NCBI GenBank assembly: GCA_046484285.1
Contig: JAWOBP010000186.1
Coordinates: forward strand, 53,434 to 117,433
DNA from: CAZHCG01 sp046484285
GTDB lineage: Bacteria; Myxococcota_A; Polyangia; JAAYKL01
Reading direction: 5' to 3'
Length of the DNA stretch: 64,000 bases
The position numbers and the translations under genes are program-made. Of this stretch, positions 1 through 8,215 are shown in pieces; within the stretch, counting starts at the first letter, position 1; each line of letters begins with the position of its first letter. The notes under the pieces are model-generated. The model was not told where the DNA came from. It searched no databases and saw only the letters and a list, made by a program, of their open reading frames with translations.

Positions 1-1
1 G

Positions 2-1360
2 ATGGAACCGGAGCGCGAGGCATTGTCGCAGCTTTGCGACGCCGCCTCGCTGGACGGGGAGGCGATCGTGCTGGCAACTCCGGATATCCACACCGGGTAC
101 GGAGTCCCGATCGGCTCGGTGATCGCCTCTCCGAGCCTGATCTCGCCGGCGGCCGTGGGTTACGACGTGAGCTGCGGAATGCGGCTCTTACTATCGCCGC
201 TCGACGCCGTGGAAGCTCCGTTCGGAGAGATCTGCCGCGCGATCAGAGAAGAGCTGCCTCTGGGCGAGGGGAAACGCAACAGGCGTTTCGAGCTGAAAGA
301 GCGCCAGCTGAAGCTGGTTCTGGAGCGGGGGGTGGCCGGGCTGGTCGACGTGACCGCGAATGACGCCGAGCTGGCGCGAGTGGTCGACCCGGAGAGGACC
401 GGGATCGACAGGCGTCGAATCGAGGACGGCGGAGCGCTGGAAGGAGAGCCTGGCGAGGTGTCGTCGAGGGCCGTTCGGCGGGGGCTGTCCCAACTCGGCA
501 CGCTGGGGGGCGGCAATCATTTCGTCGAGATACAAAAAGTGGAGGAGCTGCCGGACGAGTCGGCCGGGCGAGCGCTGGGCATGCGCCAGGGACAGCTGGC
601 GGTCATGATCCACACCGGATCGAGGGGGCTCGGTCACCAGGTCGCCGGCGATCACATGCGAATCGCGAACGACGCGGCCGGGCGCTACGGGATTCCCCGG
701 CCCAGTCGCCAGCTCTCCTGCATGCCGGCCGACTCGCCGGAGGGGATCGCCTACCTCGGCGCGATGCGGGCCGCCGCCAACTTCGCCTCGGCCAACAGGC
801 AGGTGATAGCCGAGATCGTGCGCGGTGCTTTCGCGCGGGTCCTGGAGAGCCGGGCCGGGCTGAGCACGGTCTACGACGTCTCGCACAACGTGGCCAAGCG
901 CGAGAAGCACGGCGGGCGGTGGTTGTACGTGCATCGCAAGGGGGCGACCCGCGCCTTTCCGCCGGCACGGATGCGCGGATCGGACTTCGCGCGAATTGGA
1001 CAGCCGGTGCTCGTGCCCGGGTCGATGGGCACGGCGAGCTACGTGCTGCTTCCCGGCGAGCGGGTCGACGAGTCGCTGTGCTCGGTCAACCACGGCGCGG
1101 GCCGAGCGATGAGCAGAACGGCGGCGGCGGGCAAGATTCGCAGGCGCGATGGCAAGGTGATCCGTCCGGGAGCGATTTCGCAGAGCCGTTTTCGAGAGTC
1201 GATGCGCGGTGTTTACTTGGAATGCGAGGACCGGCGAGCGATAGTGGAGGAGGCGCCGGATGCCTACAAGGACATCGACTTGGTGGTCGAGACCGTCGAG
1301 GGCGCCGGGCTGGGAAGAGCCGTGGCGCGGCTGGTGCCGTTGGGAGTGTTGAAGGGCTGA
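2..1360 (+). CDS. rtcB: RtcB-family RNA ligase, 5' end probably outside the window
   Basis: RtcB joins RNA 2',3'-cyclic phosphate or 3'-phosphate ends to 5'-OH ends using GTP and Mn2+, in RNA repair or tRNA splicing. Visible family motifs are a PDIHTGYG segment near residue 28, the metal site GYDVSCGM (Asp55, Cys58), GGGNHF (Asn172, His173), IHTGSRGLGH, YDVSHN, RKGATRAFP and HGAGR, whose His364 should be the guanylylated residue. The reading frame ends with TGA whose A is the first base of the next ATG. The ATG at base 2 is only the first one visible; RtcB proteins are usually some 25-30 residues longer at the N-terminus, so the true start probably lies upstream. No archease gene is visible. 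Family assignment is firm; the start is not. Confidence 0.95.
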   Translation: MEPEREALSQLCDAASLDGEAIVLATPDIHTGYGVPIGSVIASPSLISPAAVGYDVSCGMRLLLSPLDAVEAPFGEICRAIREELPLGEGKRNRRFELKERQLKLVLERGVAGLVDVTANDAELARVVDPERTGIDRRRIEDGGALEGEPGEVSSRAVRRGLSQLGTLGGGNHFVEIQKVEELPDESAGRALGMRQGQLAVMIHTGSRGLGHQVAGDHMRIANDAAGRYGIPRPSRQLSCMPADSPEGIAYLGAMRAAANFASANRQVIAEIVRGAFARVLESRAGLSTVYDVSHNVAKREKHGGRWLYVHRKGATRAFPPARMRGSDFARIGQPVLVPGSMGTASYVLLPGERVDESLCSVNHGAGRAMSRTAAAGKIRRRDGKVIRPGAISQSRFRESMRGVYLECEDRRAIVEEAPDAYKDIDLVVETVEGAGLGRAVARLVPLGVLKG

Positions 1361-2235
1361 TGAAGACCTACATCGAGTGTGTTCCGTGCATCGTCGAGCA
1401 GGCCGTGGAGGCCCCGCGTCGTTTCACCGGGGACGAGCAGCTGATCGAGCGCGTCGTCAAGCGGACGATCGCCGAGCTGGTCGATTTCGATTTCGCGCGT
1501 TCTCCTCCCGAGATGGGCGGGGTGCTGCACCGCATCATGTCCGACGAGTTGGGCGACGAGGATCCCTACCTGGAAGACAAGCGGCGCGCCAACCGCCTGG
1601 CGATCGAGCTGCTGCCCGAGCTGAGGAGGTTCGTCGAGAGCGCCGACGATCCGTTCGAGGCCGCGGTGCGGTTGGCGATCGCCGGGAACGTGATCGACTT
1701 CGGCGCTCCGGGCGGGCTGCGCGACGATCGGATCGAGTTGGCCTTCCGCGACACGGCCGACGTTTTGCTGCGCGGGGACGGCGCGGCCGGCGTGGAGCGT
1801 CTGCGCCGGCAGGCCGCGCGGGCCGAGAGGATCTTGTTCCTGGCCGACAACGCCGGCGAGATCGTGGTCGACCGTCTCTTGATCGAGCGGTTTCCCCGGG
1901 GCAGCGTGACCGTCGTGGTGCGCTCGGGGCCTGCGATCAACGACGCGTTGCTCGAGGATGCCGAGCAGGCGGGGTTGGGCGAGGTGGCCGAGGTGATCGA
2001 GAGCGGAGCGGATCTGCCGGGGACTCCGCTTGCGTTCTGCTCCGCGGATCTGCGCGAGAGGTTCGCCGCGGCCGATTTGGTCGTCTCCAAGGGGCAGGGC
2101 AACTACGAGACCCTCTCGGACGAGCAGCGCCGGATGTTCTTCCTGCTGCGCGCCAAGTGCCCGGTGGTCGCAGGTCACATGAGCTGCGAGGTCGGGGATT
2201 ACGCGGTGGCGGAGTTTCCCAGGAGCGAAAGATGA
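1360..2235 (+). CDS. DUF89/ARMT1-like damage-control phosphatase family protein
   Basis: A 291-residue protein of the DUF89 family (pfam ARMT1-like), whose members are metal-dependent phosphatases proposed to remove damaged phospho-metabolites. The N-terminus has the prokaryotic-type CVPCIVEQA segment. The metal/phosphate site motif LFLADNAGE lies near residue 165 and KGQGNYETLSD near residue 248. The ATG overlaps the stop of rtcB by one base (TGATG), so the two are translationally coupled; the start is fixed by this overlap and by the conserved N-terminus. The substrate cannot be told from sequence. Coupling to an RNA ligase gene could mean a repair role, but that is inference from position only. 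Confidence 0.85.
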   Translation: MKTYIECVPCIVEQAVEAPRRFTGDEQLIERVVKRTIAELVDFDFARSPPEMGGVLHRIMSDELGDEDPYLEDKRRANRLAIELLPELRRFVESADDPFEAAVRLAIAGNVIDFGAPGGLRDDRIELAFRDTADVLLRGDGAAGVERLRRQAARAERILFLADNAGEIVVDRLLIERFPRGSVTVVVRSGPAINDALLEDAEQAGLGEVAEVIESGADLPGTPLAFCSADLRERFAAADLVVSKGQGNYETLSDEQRRMFFLLRAKCPVVAGHMSCEVGDYAVAEFPRSER

Positions 2236-2399
2236 GCGGAATCTTCAACGTGATCGTGGGCTTGATCATGCTGGTGGGAGGGCTGTCGGGCAGGCTGGCT
2301 TTCTTCGGCACGAGCAGCTCCGGGATCCTGGCCGCGGTCGGAGTGGTGGTCACCGGGGTGGGGGTCTACCAGCTGGTCAAGAGTCGCCGGGGGCGATAG
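2232..2399 (+). CDS. Small two-helix membrane protein
   Basis: A 55-residue protein whose ATG overlaps the preceding stop codon (ATGA). It consists of two hydrophobic segments (about residues 4-18 and 30-48) separated by a short Gly/Ser loop, and ends in a basic tail KSRRGR, which suggests an inner-membrane hairpin. No family is recognised. The tight overlap with the DUF89 gene and the clean membrane pattern argue that it is real and co-translated. Confidence 0.55.
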   Translation: MSGIFNVIVGLIMLVGGLSGRLAFFGTSSSGILAAVGVVVTGVGVYQLVKSRRGR

Positions 2400-2454
2400 A
2401 CTCGCCACCCCGAGCCCTGATGGCCTTACTACTGCTGCTGATCTTACCCCCTAA

Positions 2455-3306
2455 ACGGATCGCGTTGGCGCCTGGCTGGCCAAGAGCCTCGAGGAGCACG
2501 GCGACGGGATCGAGCTTTTCGCCTTCATCTTCCTGTCCAACCACTTCCACCTGCTGCTGCGCGACACCAAGGGGCAGCTGGCCGAGTTCATGTACTACTT
2601 CCAGCTCAACCTGGCCAAGTCGGTCAACGAGCTGCTGGGCCGCCGCGGCCACTTCTTCGCTCGAAAGTACGACGCGGCGCCGGTGCTGACCGACGAGGAC
2701 TTCGAGAACCGCTGGGCCTACATCGCGACCAACGCGGTCAAGGCCGGGCTGGTGGAGCGGGCGTCGTCGGGGCCGTTCTTCTCCTCGCTCGGGATGGCGC
2801 TCGACGGCAAGCCGCGCTCTTTCGAGTGGACGGACCGCACCGCGCTTCACAACCGGAGCCGTCGGGGCCAGCGGGTTGGTCGCGAGGAGGTGACGAGGAG
2901 GTACTCGCTCGAGCTGACGGTGCCGCCGCAGTGGCGCAAGCTGAGCAAGCGAGCGAGGCGGGAGCGGATGAAGGGTCTGGTCAGGGCCAACGAGGTACGC
3001 TACGGCCGCGAGCGTCGCGCCGAGGGTCGGAGCGTTCTGGGAGCGCGGCGAGTGTTGGAGCAGTCGCCGCTGATGCGACCGCGCAATCCTTCTCGCAGCC
3101 CGCGGGTCAAGGTGTTCTGCCGCGACCGGGAGCTGGAGGCAGCGCATCTTGAGATGGAGAAACAGACGGCGGGCCTGTACCGCGAGGAGCTCGGAGCGTT
3201 TCTCAAAGCGGCGCTGATGGGCAGGCGCACGCCTGCAGACTGGCCGCCGGGTACGTACCCGCCGTCCTCGCTGTGGCCGGTGGGCGCCCCGGCGGCGCCC
3301 TGCTGA
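2455..3306 (+). pseudogene. REP-associated tyrosine transposase (Y1/HUH), 5'-truncated
   Basis: The open frame follows a TAA at 2452-2454 and begins inside the transposase domain. It has no start codon until 2590, which lies past the catalytic motif. The HUH motif is present as SNHFHLLL (codons at 2539-2562), followed by the family's RKYD and Y-I-ATNAVKAGLV segment, with a Tyr suited to the nucleophile position. The C-terminal basic region runs to TGA at 3304. About 60-70 N-terminal residues typical of the family are missing. That missing part resembles the intact N-terminus encoded at 63854-64000. No REP-type hairpins were seen beside this copy. It is best read as a decaying transposase; a shortened functional protein is unlikely because no start precedes the catalytic histidines. 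Confidence 0.75.
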
Positions 3307-3659
3307 GGAGAGCTCGAATCAAGGCCGAGGCAAAAAGAAATGGCGCAGGCGAGCTGGATCGCAAGCGGCCGGCGCACCGCTGCATTTATTAGAACGACTA
3401 TTGGCGAGAACGTCCGCCGGCCGGTCGGCGCGGCGAGTGAGTCTCGAGTGACCACCGGGCAAAAAGGGTCAAAAGGAGCCGACTCTGCCCACCTTGGAGT
3501 CGAACGCGCGCTGCAGAAACGTCAAACCGTCGGGAGAGATTGAGGTCAACGCCAAAAACAACAACGATTACAATTTGATCCGTGTAGTCCTTGTTCAAAT
3601 TTGGGTTCAAATTTGGGGCGCCAGCGCGCGGGGGCCAATTTTGTGCTAGGCTGCCGGCC
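3307..3659. other. Intergenic region after the transposase remnant
   Basis: No convincing gene was found here. Toward its end it holds a perfect 12-bp tandem duplication TTCAAATTTGGG (3594-3605 and 3606-3617) and, just before the next gene, an extended -10 promoter. The short open frames in it have no recognisable content. Confidence 0.6.
3644..3652 (+). promoter_or_regulatory. Extended -10 promoter (TGC-TAGGCT) for the lipoprotein at 3660
   Basis: TGC TAGGCT ends seven bases before the ATG at 3660. Transcription would then start at or one base before the start codon, and no Shine-Dalgarno sequence is present, so the mRNA is probably leaderless. No good -35 hexamer is seen. Confidence 0.45.
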
Positions 3660-4388
3660 ATGAGGATCTTCACGCGAATCGCGACGTTGCCGCTCGCGGC
3701 GCTGCTGGCCGCCTGCGGCGGGGACGAGGAGAGCGGAAAGCGGCCGGCGGAGAAGGAGCCGGCCGCGGCCGCCAAAGAGCCGGATCTTTCTGCCGACGAG
3801 CCCGAGCGGCCTGCTTCCGACAGGAAAGCCCCCAGCCCGGCCGAGCCCGCCCGGGCCGGAGCCGAGGTGCTCGACCGGCTGCCCAAGCCCCCGCCCGACC
3901 ACGAGAAGACCGGCGCGGAGGATCGCGCGGCGCTGGCCGAGCTGTACGTGACCTTCGCCCAGAGCCCGGAGAAGTTCGTCGAGCGGGCGCGGGCGCTGTC
4001 CGACGAGCGGCGCCGCCAGCTGGCTGGCTACCTTTTCTGCGCGGCGCCCAAGCTCTCCGCGGCCGGAGCTCCCGGATCTGCGGCCGGCGCCCCGCGCGAG
4101 CTAGACCTGCCGCCGGGAACCTCGGATCTGATCGCCTTCGGCGGCTCGGAGAAGCACAAGCGCCAGATGTTCCTGCAGCAGCTGGCCGGCGAGTTTCTCG
4201 TGCTCGGACGCTGCTTGCAGTCGTTGGACGAGGACGGGGGAGAGACGATCGAGAAGGTGATGCGGCGCCAGGGGCGAAATCTCCGGATGATGAAGGCGAC
4301 CCGCGGAGCCGACGAGGTCGCCGCCTGGGAAGAGCGGATCGAGAAGGTGTTCCCCGAACTGCTGGCCGGCCTGATCCCGGAGTGCTGA
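3660..4388 (+). CDS. Lipoprotein of unknown function
   Basis: A 242-residue protein with a short signal peptide and lipobox (LLAAC at about residues 15-19), followed by an acidic/basic low-complexity linker rich in Glu, Lys, Pro and Ala to about residue 80. The C-terminal part is helical and charged, with Cys in FCAAPK, GRCLQS and the terminal PEC. No family is recognised. The ATG is chosen because the signal peptide starts there; codons upstream in the same frame lie in the AT-richer spacer. It probably sits on the inner or outer membrane facing the periplasm. Confidence 0.75.
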   Translation: MRIFTRIATLPLAALLAACGGDEESGKRPAEKEPAAAAKEPDLSADEPERPASDRKAPSPAEPARAGAEVLDRLPKPPPDHEKTGAEDRAALAELYVTFAQSPEKFVERARALSDERRRQLAGYLFCAAPKLSAAGAPGSAAGAPRELDLPPGTSDLIAFGGSEKHKRQMFLQQLAGEFLVLGRCLQSLDEDGGETIEKVMRRQGRNLRMMKATRGADEVAAWEERIEKVFPELLAGLIPEC

Positions 4389-4468
4389 CGGCCTGAATCG
4401 CGGTTTGTAGATGCTGCCGGCGGTGTTGTGCGATTTCTGTGCGCGGCCGACGCCGGGGCGCTCGCGGC

Positions 4469-5785
4469 TCAGTCGACCGGCACGGAGGGACAGCCGAACT
4501 TGGCCGAGATCGTGTCGACGAAGCCGCCCTGGATTTCGGCGCAGGCATCCTCGCAGAAGGTGATCTCGGTGTGCTCTGCGTTGGCCCAGGTCCAGCCCGT
4601 GCCCACCAGGCAGTCCGGGTCGTAGGGGACCACGTCGCCGTCGAAGTAGAAATTGACGTTGTCCGGGTCGGCCGAGGCGTCGGGCTCGTCGAGTTCGAAG
4701 GTGCAGCTGATGATGCTGGCCGCGATCGTGTCCAGCGCGTTCTCCAGCGCGGCCTGGTCGAGCGCCTCGACGAACGAGGTGAACTGGGTGCCGCCCGCGG
4801 CCGCGATCGCGTTCAGCGCGGTCTCGTCGGCGTTCTCGGTGTAGCCGATCACCATCGTCTTGATCCCCGCGGTCAGCAGCGACTCGGTGCGATCGCTGAG
4901 CTCGTCGACCCAGCTGTTGGAACAGCTGTAGTTGCCCGAGGGGCCGCAGCAGTCGTCGCCGTCGGCCACGACCAGCAGGTAGGGATCGCCGGGCTGGGCG
5001 TCGGTGGTGAAGTTGGGCGCGTAGCTCGGATCGTCGAGCAGCTTGTCCATCTCCATCACCAGCGGATCCCCCGAGCCGGACTGCGGCGCGTGGGTGTCGA
5101 GCCAGCCGGAGATCGCGCTCTCCTGGCCCGCGGCGGTGTCGAACCAGACCGGGTTGTCCACCGAGCAGCTCTGCGAGTACCAGTCGTCCGGGTAGGAGTC
5201 GAAGCCGAACAGGAAGTTGTCGGCGTAGTCGACCAGCCAGCTCTGGATCGCGGCTCTGGCGTGGTCGTACTTGGACGACGGGATCACCATCGAGCCGGAC
5301 ATGTCGAGCAGGATCATCAGCTTGACCGGTACGTACTCGATCGCGAAATCCTGCTCCGAGCAGACGGTGTCGGTGTCCGGCGTGACGTCGATCTCGTCGG
5401 TCTGCCCGTCGCAGTCGTCGTCCTCGCCGTTGTAGGGATCTTCCTGGGCGCCGGGGTGTTGATCCGGATCGTCGTCGTCGCAGTCGAAGTCGGCGCACCA
5501 CCAGTCGCCGTCCTGGTCCACGCAATCCGGATCCGAGTCGCTGTCCGCGTCGGAATCGGAATCAGCGTCGGAGTCGGCGTCGGAGTCTCCGTCCGCGTCG
5601 GTATCTGAATCGGAATCAGCGTCGGAATCGGCGTCCGAGTCTCCGTCCGCGTCCGTGTCGGCATCGGAATCGGAATCGGCGTCCGCGTCCGTGTCCGTAT
5701 CGGCGGGCTGATAGTCCGCGTCGCCGTTTTCGCAGGCGGCCGCGAGCAGAGCAACAGAGAACATCACCATTGGTCGTGAGATCAT
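4469..5785 (-). CDS. VWA-domain lipoprotein with Asp-rich linker and MopE-type motif
   Basis: A 438-residue secreted protein. The signal peptide ends in a lipobox (LLAAACEN). An alternating Asp tract (DTD, DSD, DAD units) covers about residues 24-90. A MopE/putative metal-binding motif (PF11617-like) follows, of the form DCDDDDPDQHPGAQE then GEDDDCDGQTDE. A von Willebrand A domain begins near residue 152 with the MIDAS motif DMSGS. Cys pairs later in the domain suggest disulfides. The start is fixed by GGAGGTGA five bases before the ATG. Such proteins are common surface lipoproteins in Myxococcota-like genomes; adhesion or metal binding is plausible, but the ligand is unknown. Confidence 0.88.
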   Translation of the reverse strand: MISRPMVMFSVALLAAACENGDADYQPADTDTDADADSDSDADTDADGDSDADSDADSDSDTDADGDSDADSDADSDSDADSDSDPDCVDQDGDWWCADFDCDDDDPDQHPGAQEDPYNGEDDDCDGQTDEIDVTPDTDTVCSEQDFAIEYVPVKLMILLDMSGSMVIPSSKYDHARAAIQSWLVDYADNFLFGFDSYPDDWYSQSCSVDNPVWFDTAAGQESAISGWLDTHAPQSGSGDPLVMEMDKLLDDPSYAPNFTTDAQPGDPYLLVVADGDDCCGPSGNYSCSNSWVDELSDRTESLLTAGIKTMVIGYTENADETALNAIAAAGGTQFTSFVEALDQAALENALDTIAASIISCTFELDEPDASADPDNVNFYFDGDVVPYDPDCLVGTGWTWANAEHTEITFCEDACAEIQGGFVDTISAKFGCPSVPVD

Positions 5786-5810
5786 CGTTTCACCTCCAGG
5801 GCCCGACTAC

Positions 5811-5823
5811 AATCATAACACAA
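5811..5823 (-). promoter_or_regulatory. Extended -10 element (TGT-TATGAT) upstream of the VWA gene
   Basis: On the minus strand this reads TTGTGTTATGATT, with an extended -10 TGT TATGAT. The identical 13 bases occur at 7658-7670 before the next minus-strand lipoprotein gene. Confidence 0.55.
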
Positions 5824-5851
5824 AGGCGAGGCCCGTGGCGGTGTCGCGGCC

Positions 5852-7609
5852 TCAGTCCGGGGCGAACTGGAAGGTGTGCACGGGACGCTGCTCGAGCTCG
5901 GCCAGCGCCGCGGTCGTCTCCGGCGGGAACGCCACGCGCAGGATCACGTTGCGGTCGTTCTCGGTTCCCGAGCCGTTCTCGCCGCTGCCGTCCTGTACGT
6001 CGTAGAGTCCATAGAAGCGACCTCCCGCCAGCACGGGCATCTCGCCGGGAATCTGGTAGTCGAGCATCGTGCAGTAGATGCTCCCGGTGCCGTCGCGCTC
6101 GTCCACCAGCTCCACGAGCCGCGTCTGCTGCGGCCAGATTGCGGTGGCCGAGGTCTCGATTTCCCAAAAGCCGTGCTCCGGGGGCAGACCTTCGGGAGCA
6201 GGGTGGGGCGTTACGCGGTTGAAGTGCGAGTGGCCTCCTACGTGCGCCACCACGCCCGGGTGGTCGATCAGCATCGCCGACAGCGCCTGGCGCTCGTCCT
6301 GGTCGTCGATGCTGTTCAAGCTGTGGTGAGCGGCGACGATCACCGGCCTGCCTTGGTTCTCCGCCGCGTCCAGCGCGGCCAGCAGCCACTCCTGGCGGGG
6401 CGCGTCGAACGTGCCCCACTGGCCGGAGTCGGAGACCGTGTCCATCACGATCAGCGCAAGGGGCGAGCCCGGGAACGGTTCCTCTACCACGTAGCTCCCC
6501 CAGCCGGTGTCCAGATTCGACTGCTGGTAGCCGTGCCCGACCGGAGAGGTGATCGTGTCGAAGAAGACCGAGGTCCAGTCGTAGCGCCCGAAGAACGCGC
6601 GGTCGTAGTCCGGGATCACCTCGCTGCCGTCGAAGTACGCCTTGGGAGGCATGTAGCAGCGCTCGGGAATGAGCGACTCGGTCTGGTACCAGGGCTGCTC
6701 GAGGCAGACCGCGGTCACCGCGTCGTTCAGCCAGGACAGCGTCTGGTTCTTGTTGGCCGAGTCCCCGGCCGGATCGGCCAGCATCCACGAGACCAGCGGT
6801 CCATTGCCCAGCTCGAGCAGATCGTGGTTGCCGGGAGTCACGTACCAGGGGATGTCCGCGGGGAATCCCTGGGCGATGAAGGGGTCGTGCGGGTCGTTGC
6901 CCGCGCCCGGGATCGGGTCGTCGTCGTCCCCGGAATCTGGATCGACGATGCCCCCTTCGAACACGGTGTAGAACCATTCCAGCTCGTTGTGCTGGATGTT
7001 GTCCACCATGTCGCCGGTCAGCAGCGCGAAGTCGAAGCGGTGGTGGGCCGAGAACAGCCCGGCGGTGCGGACCGCCGCCTCGAGGAGTTGGGCGGTCAGG
7101 TTCTCCTGGTAGCGGTAGGAGGACTCGTAGAGCATGTCGCCGTGGATCAGGCGCGCGGGCGACTCCTCGTCGATGATCTGCGAGTCGGTGACGTGCCAGA
7201 CGAACGCCAGCGACGACGGATCGCCGAGCGGATCGGCCTCGCTCTCACCGACGTCCAGGTCGTCGCGCTGCACGAACGGCTCGCCGGCTCCGATCTCGGT
7301 CAGGCCCCACTCGGAGCGATCCGGTCCTGCCAGGGGCTCGGCGGGCAGCAGCGGAAAGATCGTCTCTTCGAGAGTGGTGGGCGGACACGGAGGGAGCTCG
7401 CCGGTATCGGTGTCGGTTTCCGTGTCGGTCTCGCTCGCCGAGTCGCTCGAGGTGTCGCCGAAGGTGTCGCTGTCGAGCTGGGTGCCGGTCTCCGACGACG
7501 TGTCGTCCTCGGCAGAGCCCGACCCGCCCGATCCGCGGCAGCCGGAGATCGCCGTGATCGCGGCGAGAGAGAGAACGGCTGCGAGAGGGGAGGATGACGC
7601 TTTGGACAT
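5852..7609 (-). CDS. Metallophosphoesterase lipoprotein (TIGR03768-like)
   Basis: A 585-residue calcineurin-like phosphoesterase. The signal peptide has a lipobox (ISGC near residue 23), then a Ser/Thr/Asp/Glu linker to about residue 75. The dimetal motifs are visible in order: VTDSQI (in place of the usual DxH), LLTGDMVD (GDxxD), TPGNHD (GNHD), VAAHHS and GHSHFN (GHxH). The resemblance to the TIGR03767/TIGR03768 group rests on the long inserts and the SYRYQENL stretch. It probably acts in the periplasm or at the surface on an unknown phosphodiester. ATG follows GCGGAGCC. The next upstream minus-strand gene is 113 bp away, with its own promoter box between. Confidence 0.85.
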   Translation of the reverse strand: MSKASSSPLAAVLSLAAITAISGCRGSGGSGSAEDDTSSETGTQLDSDTFGDTSSDSASETDTETDTDTGELPPCPPTTLEETIFPLLPAEPLAGPDRSEWGLTEIGAGEPFVQRDDLDVGESEADPLGDPSSLAFVWHVTDSQIIDEESPARLIHGDMLYESSYRYQENLTAQLLEAAVRTAGLFSAHHRFDFALLTGDMVDNIQHNELEWFYTVFEGGIVDPDSGDDDDPIPGAGNDPHDPFIAQGFPADIPWYVTPGNHDLLELGNGPLVSWMLADPAGDSANKNQTLSWLNDAVTAVCLEQPWYQTESLIPERCYMPPKAYFDGSEVIPDYDRAFFGRYDWTSVFFDTITSPVGHGYQQSNLDTGWGSYVVEEPFPGSPLALIVMDTVSDSGQWGTFDAPRQEWLLAALDAAENQGRPVIVAAHHSLNSIDDQDERQALSAMLIDHPGVVAHVGGHSHFNRVTPHPAPEGLPPEHGFWEIETSATAIWPQQTRLVELVDERDGTGSIYCTMLDYQIPGEMPVLAGGRFYGLYDVQDGSGENGSGTENDRNVILRVAFPPETTAALAELEQRPVHTFQFAPD

Positions 7610-7657
7610 GAACGGCTCCGCGAGGCGCGATCGTCCGAGGACCGCGAATCTTCACCA

Positions 7658-7670
7658 AATCATAACACAA
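7658..7670 (-). promoter_or_regulatory. Extended -10 element upstream of the phosphoesterase gene
   Basis: Same 13 bases as at 5811-5823; minus strand TGT TATGAT. No strong -35 is visible. Confidence 0.5.
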
Positions 7671-7722
7671 GAGGCCCGCCGGACGCGCGACGGACCGGAG
7701 AAATCTCGGGAAATCGAGCTGC

Positions 7723-8193
7723 TCAGTCGGCCAGGACCTGCTCGATCGCCAGCTCTCCCAGGCGCGGCAGGCGAGCGGCGACGAGGTCGGAGAGCTTTTC
7801 TCCGATCTCGACCCGCAACGGCTCGATCCCGACCACGGTGGTGCGGGGACGGCGGCCGACCAGCTCGACGAAGTGCAGGATCTCGAGGATGCCGACCTGG
7901 TGCAGCGAGGTCTGGTAGCGGTCCGGCGCGGCGGTGACGTCCTCGGCCTCGAAGCGGTAGATCGTTCCGGGCTCCTCGCCGCCGCGCACGCAGTCGATCA
8001 CCACCAGCCGATCCTGCTCGGCGACGATGTCCATCAGTCCGAAGCCCTCGATTCCGCCGTCGAAGAGGCTGATGCCCGGCGGCGCTCCCGAGCGTTCCAG
8101 GCGGCGCACGGCGTGCACTCCGGCGCCCTCGTCGCAGAGCAGAACGTTTCCCACGCCGAGGATGCCGCGGCGTTGCTTGGGTCGGTCGCTCAT
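7723..8193 (-). CDS. [NiFe] hydrogenase maturation endopeptidase (HyaD/HybD family)
   Basis: A 156-residue member of peptidase family M52, which removes the C-terminal propeptide of the hydrogenase large subunit after Ni insertion. It starts with the family motif GVGNVLLCDEGAG. The three expected Ni ligands can be placed at Glu22, Asp67 and His98 (the last in SLHQVG). It is the last gene of the hydrogenase set: the large-subunit stop lies 22 bases upstream, so the protease follows its substrate. No hypA-F genes are in the window and must be elsewhere. Confidence 0.93.
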   Translation of the reverse strand: MSDRPKQRRGILGVGNVLLCDEGAGVHAVRRLERSGAPPGISLFDGGIEGFGLMDIVAEQDRLVVIDCVRGGEEPGTIYRFEAEDVTAAPDRYQTSLHQVGILEILHFVELVGRRPRTTVVGIEPLRVEIGEKLSDLVAARLPRLGELAIEQVLAD

Positions 8194-8215
8194 GACAGGA
8201 GAGCCTACCTCGAGA

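Noticed and set aside
3340..3543. Short plus-strand open frame after the transposase remnant
   Set aside because: No ribosome site, no recognisable composition, and it lies in a spacer with stop-rich alternatives.
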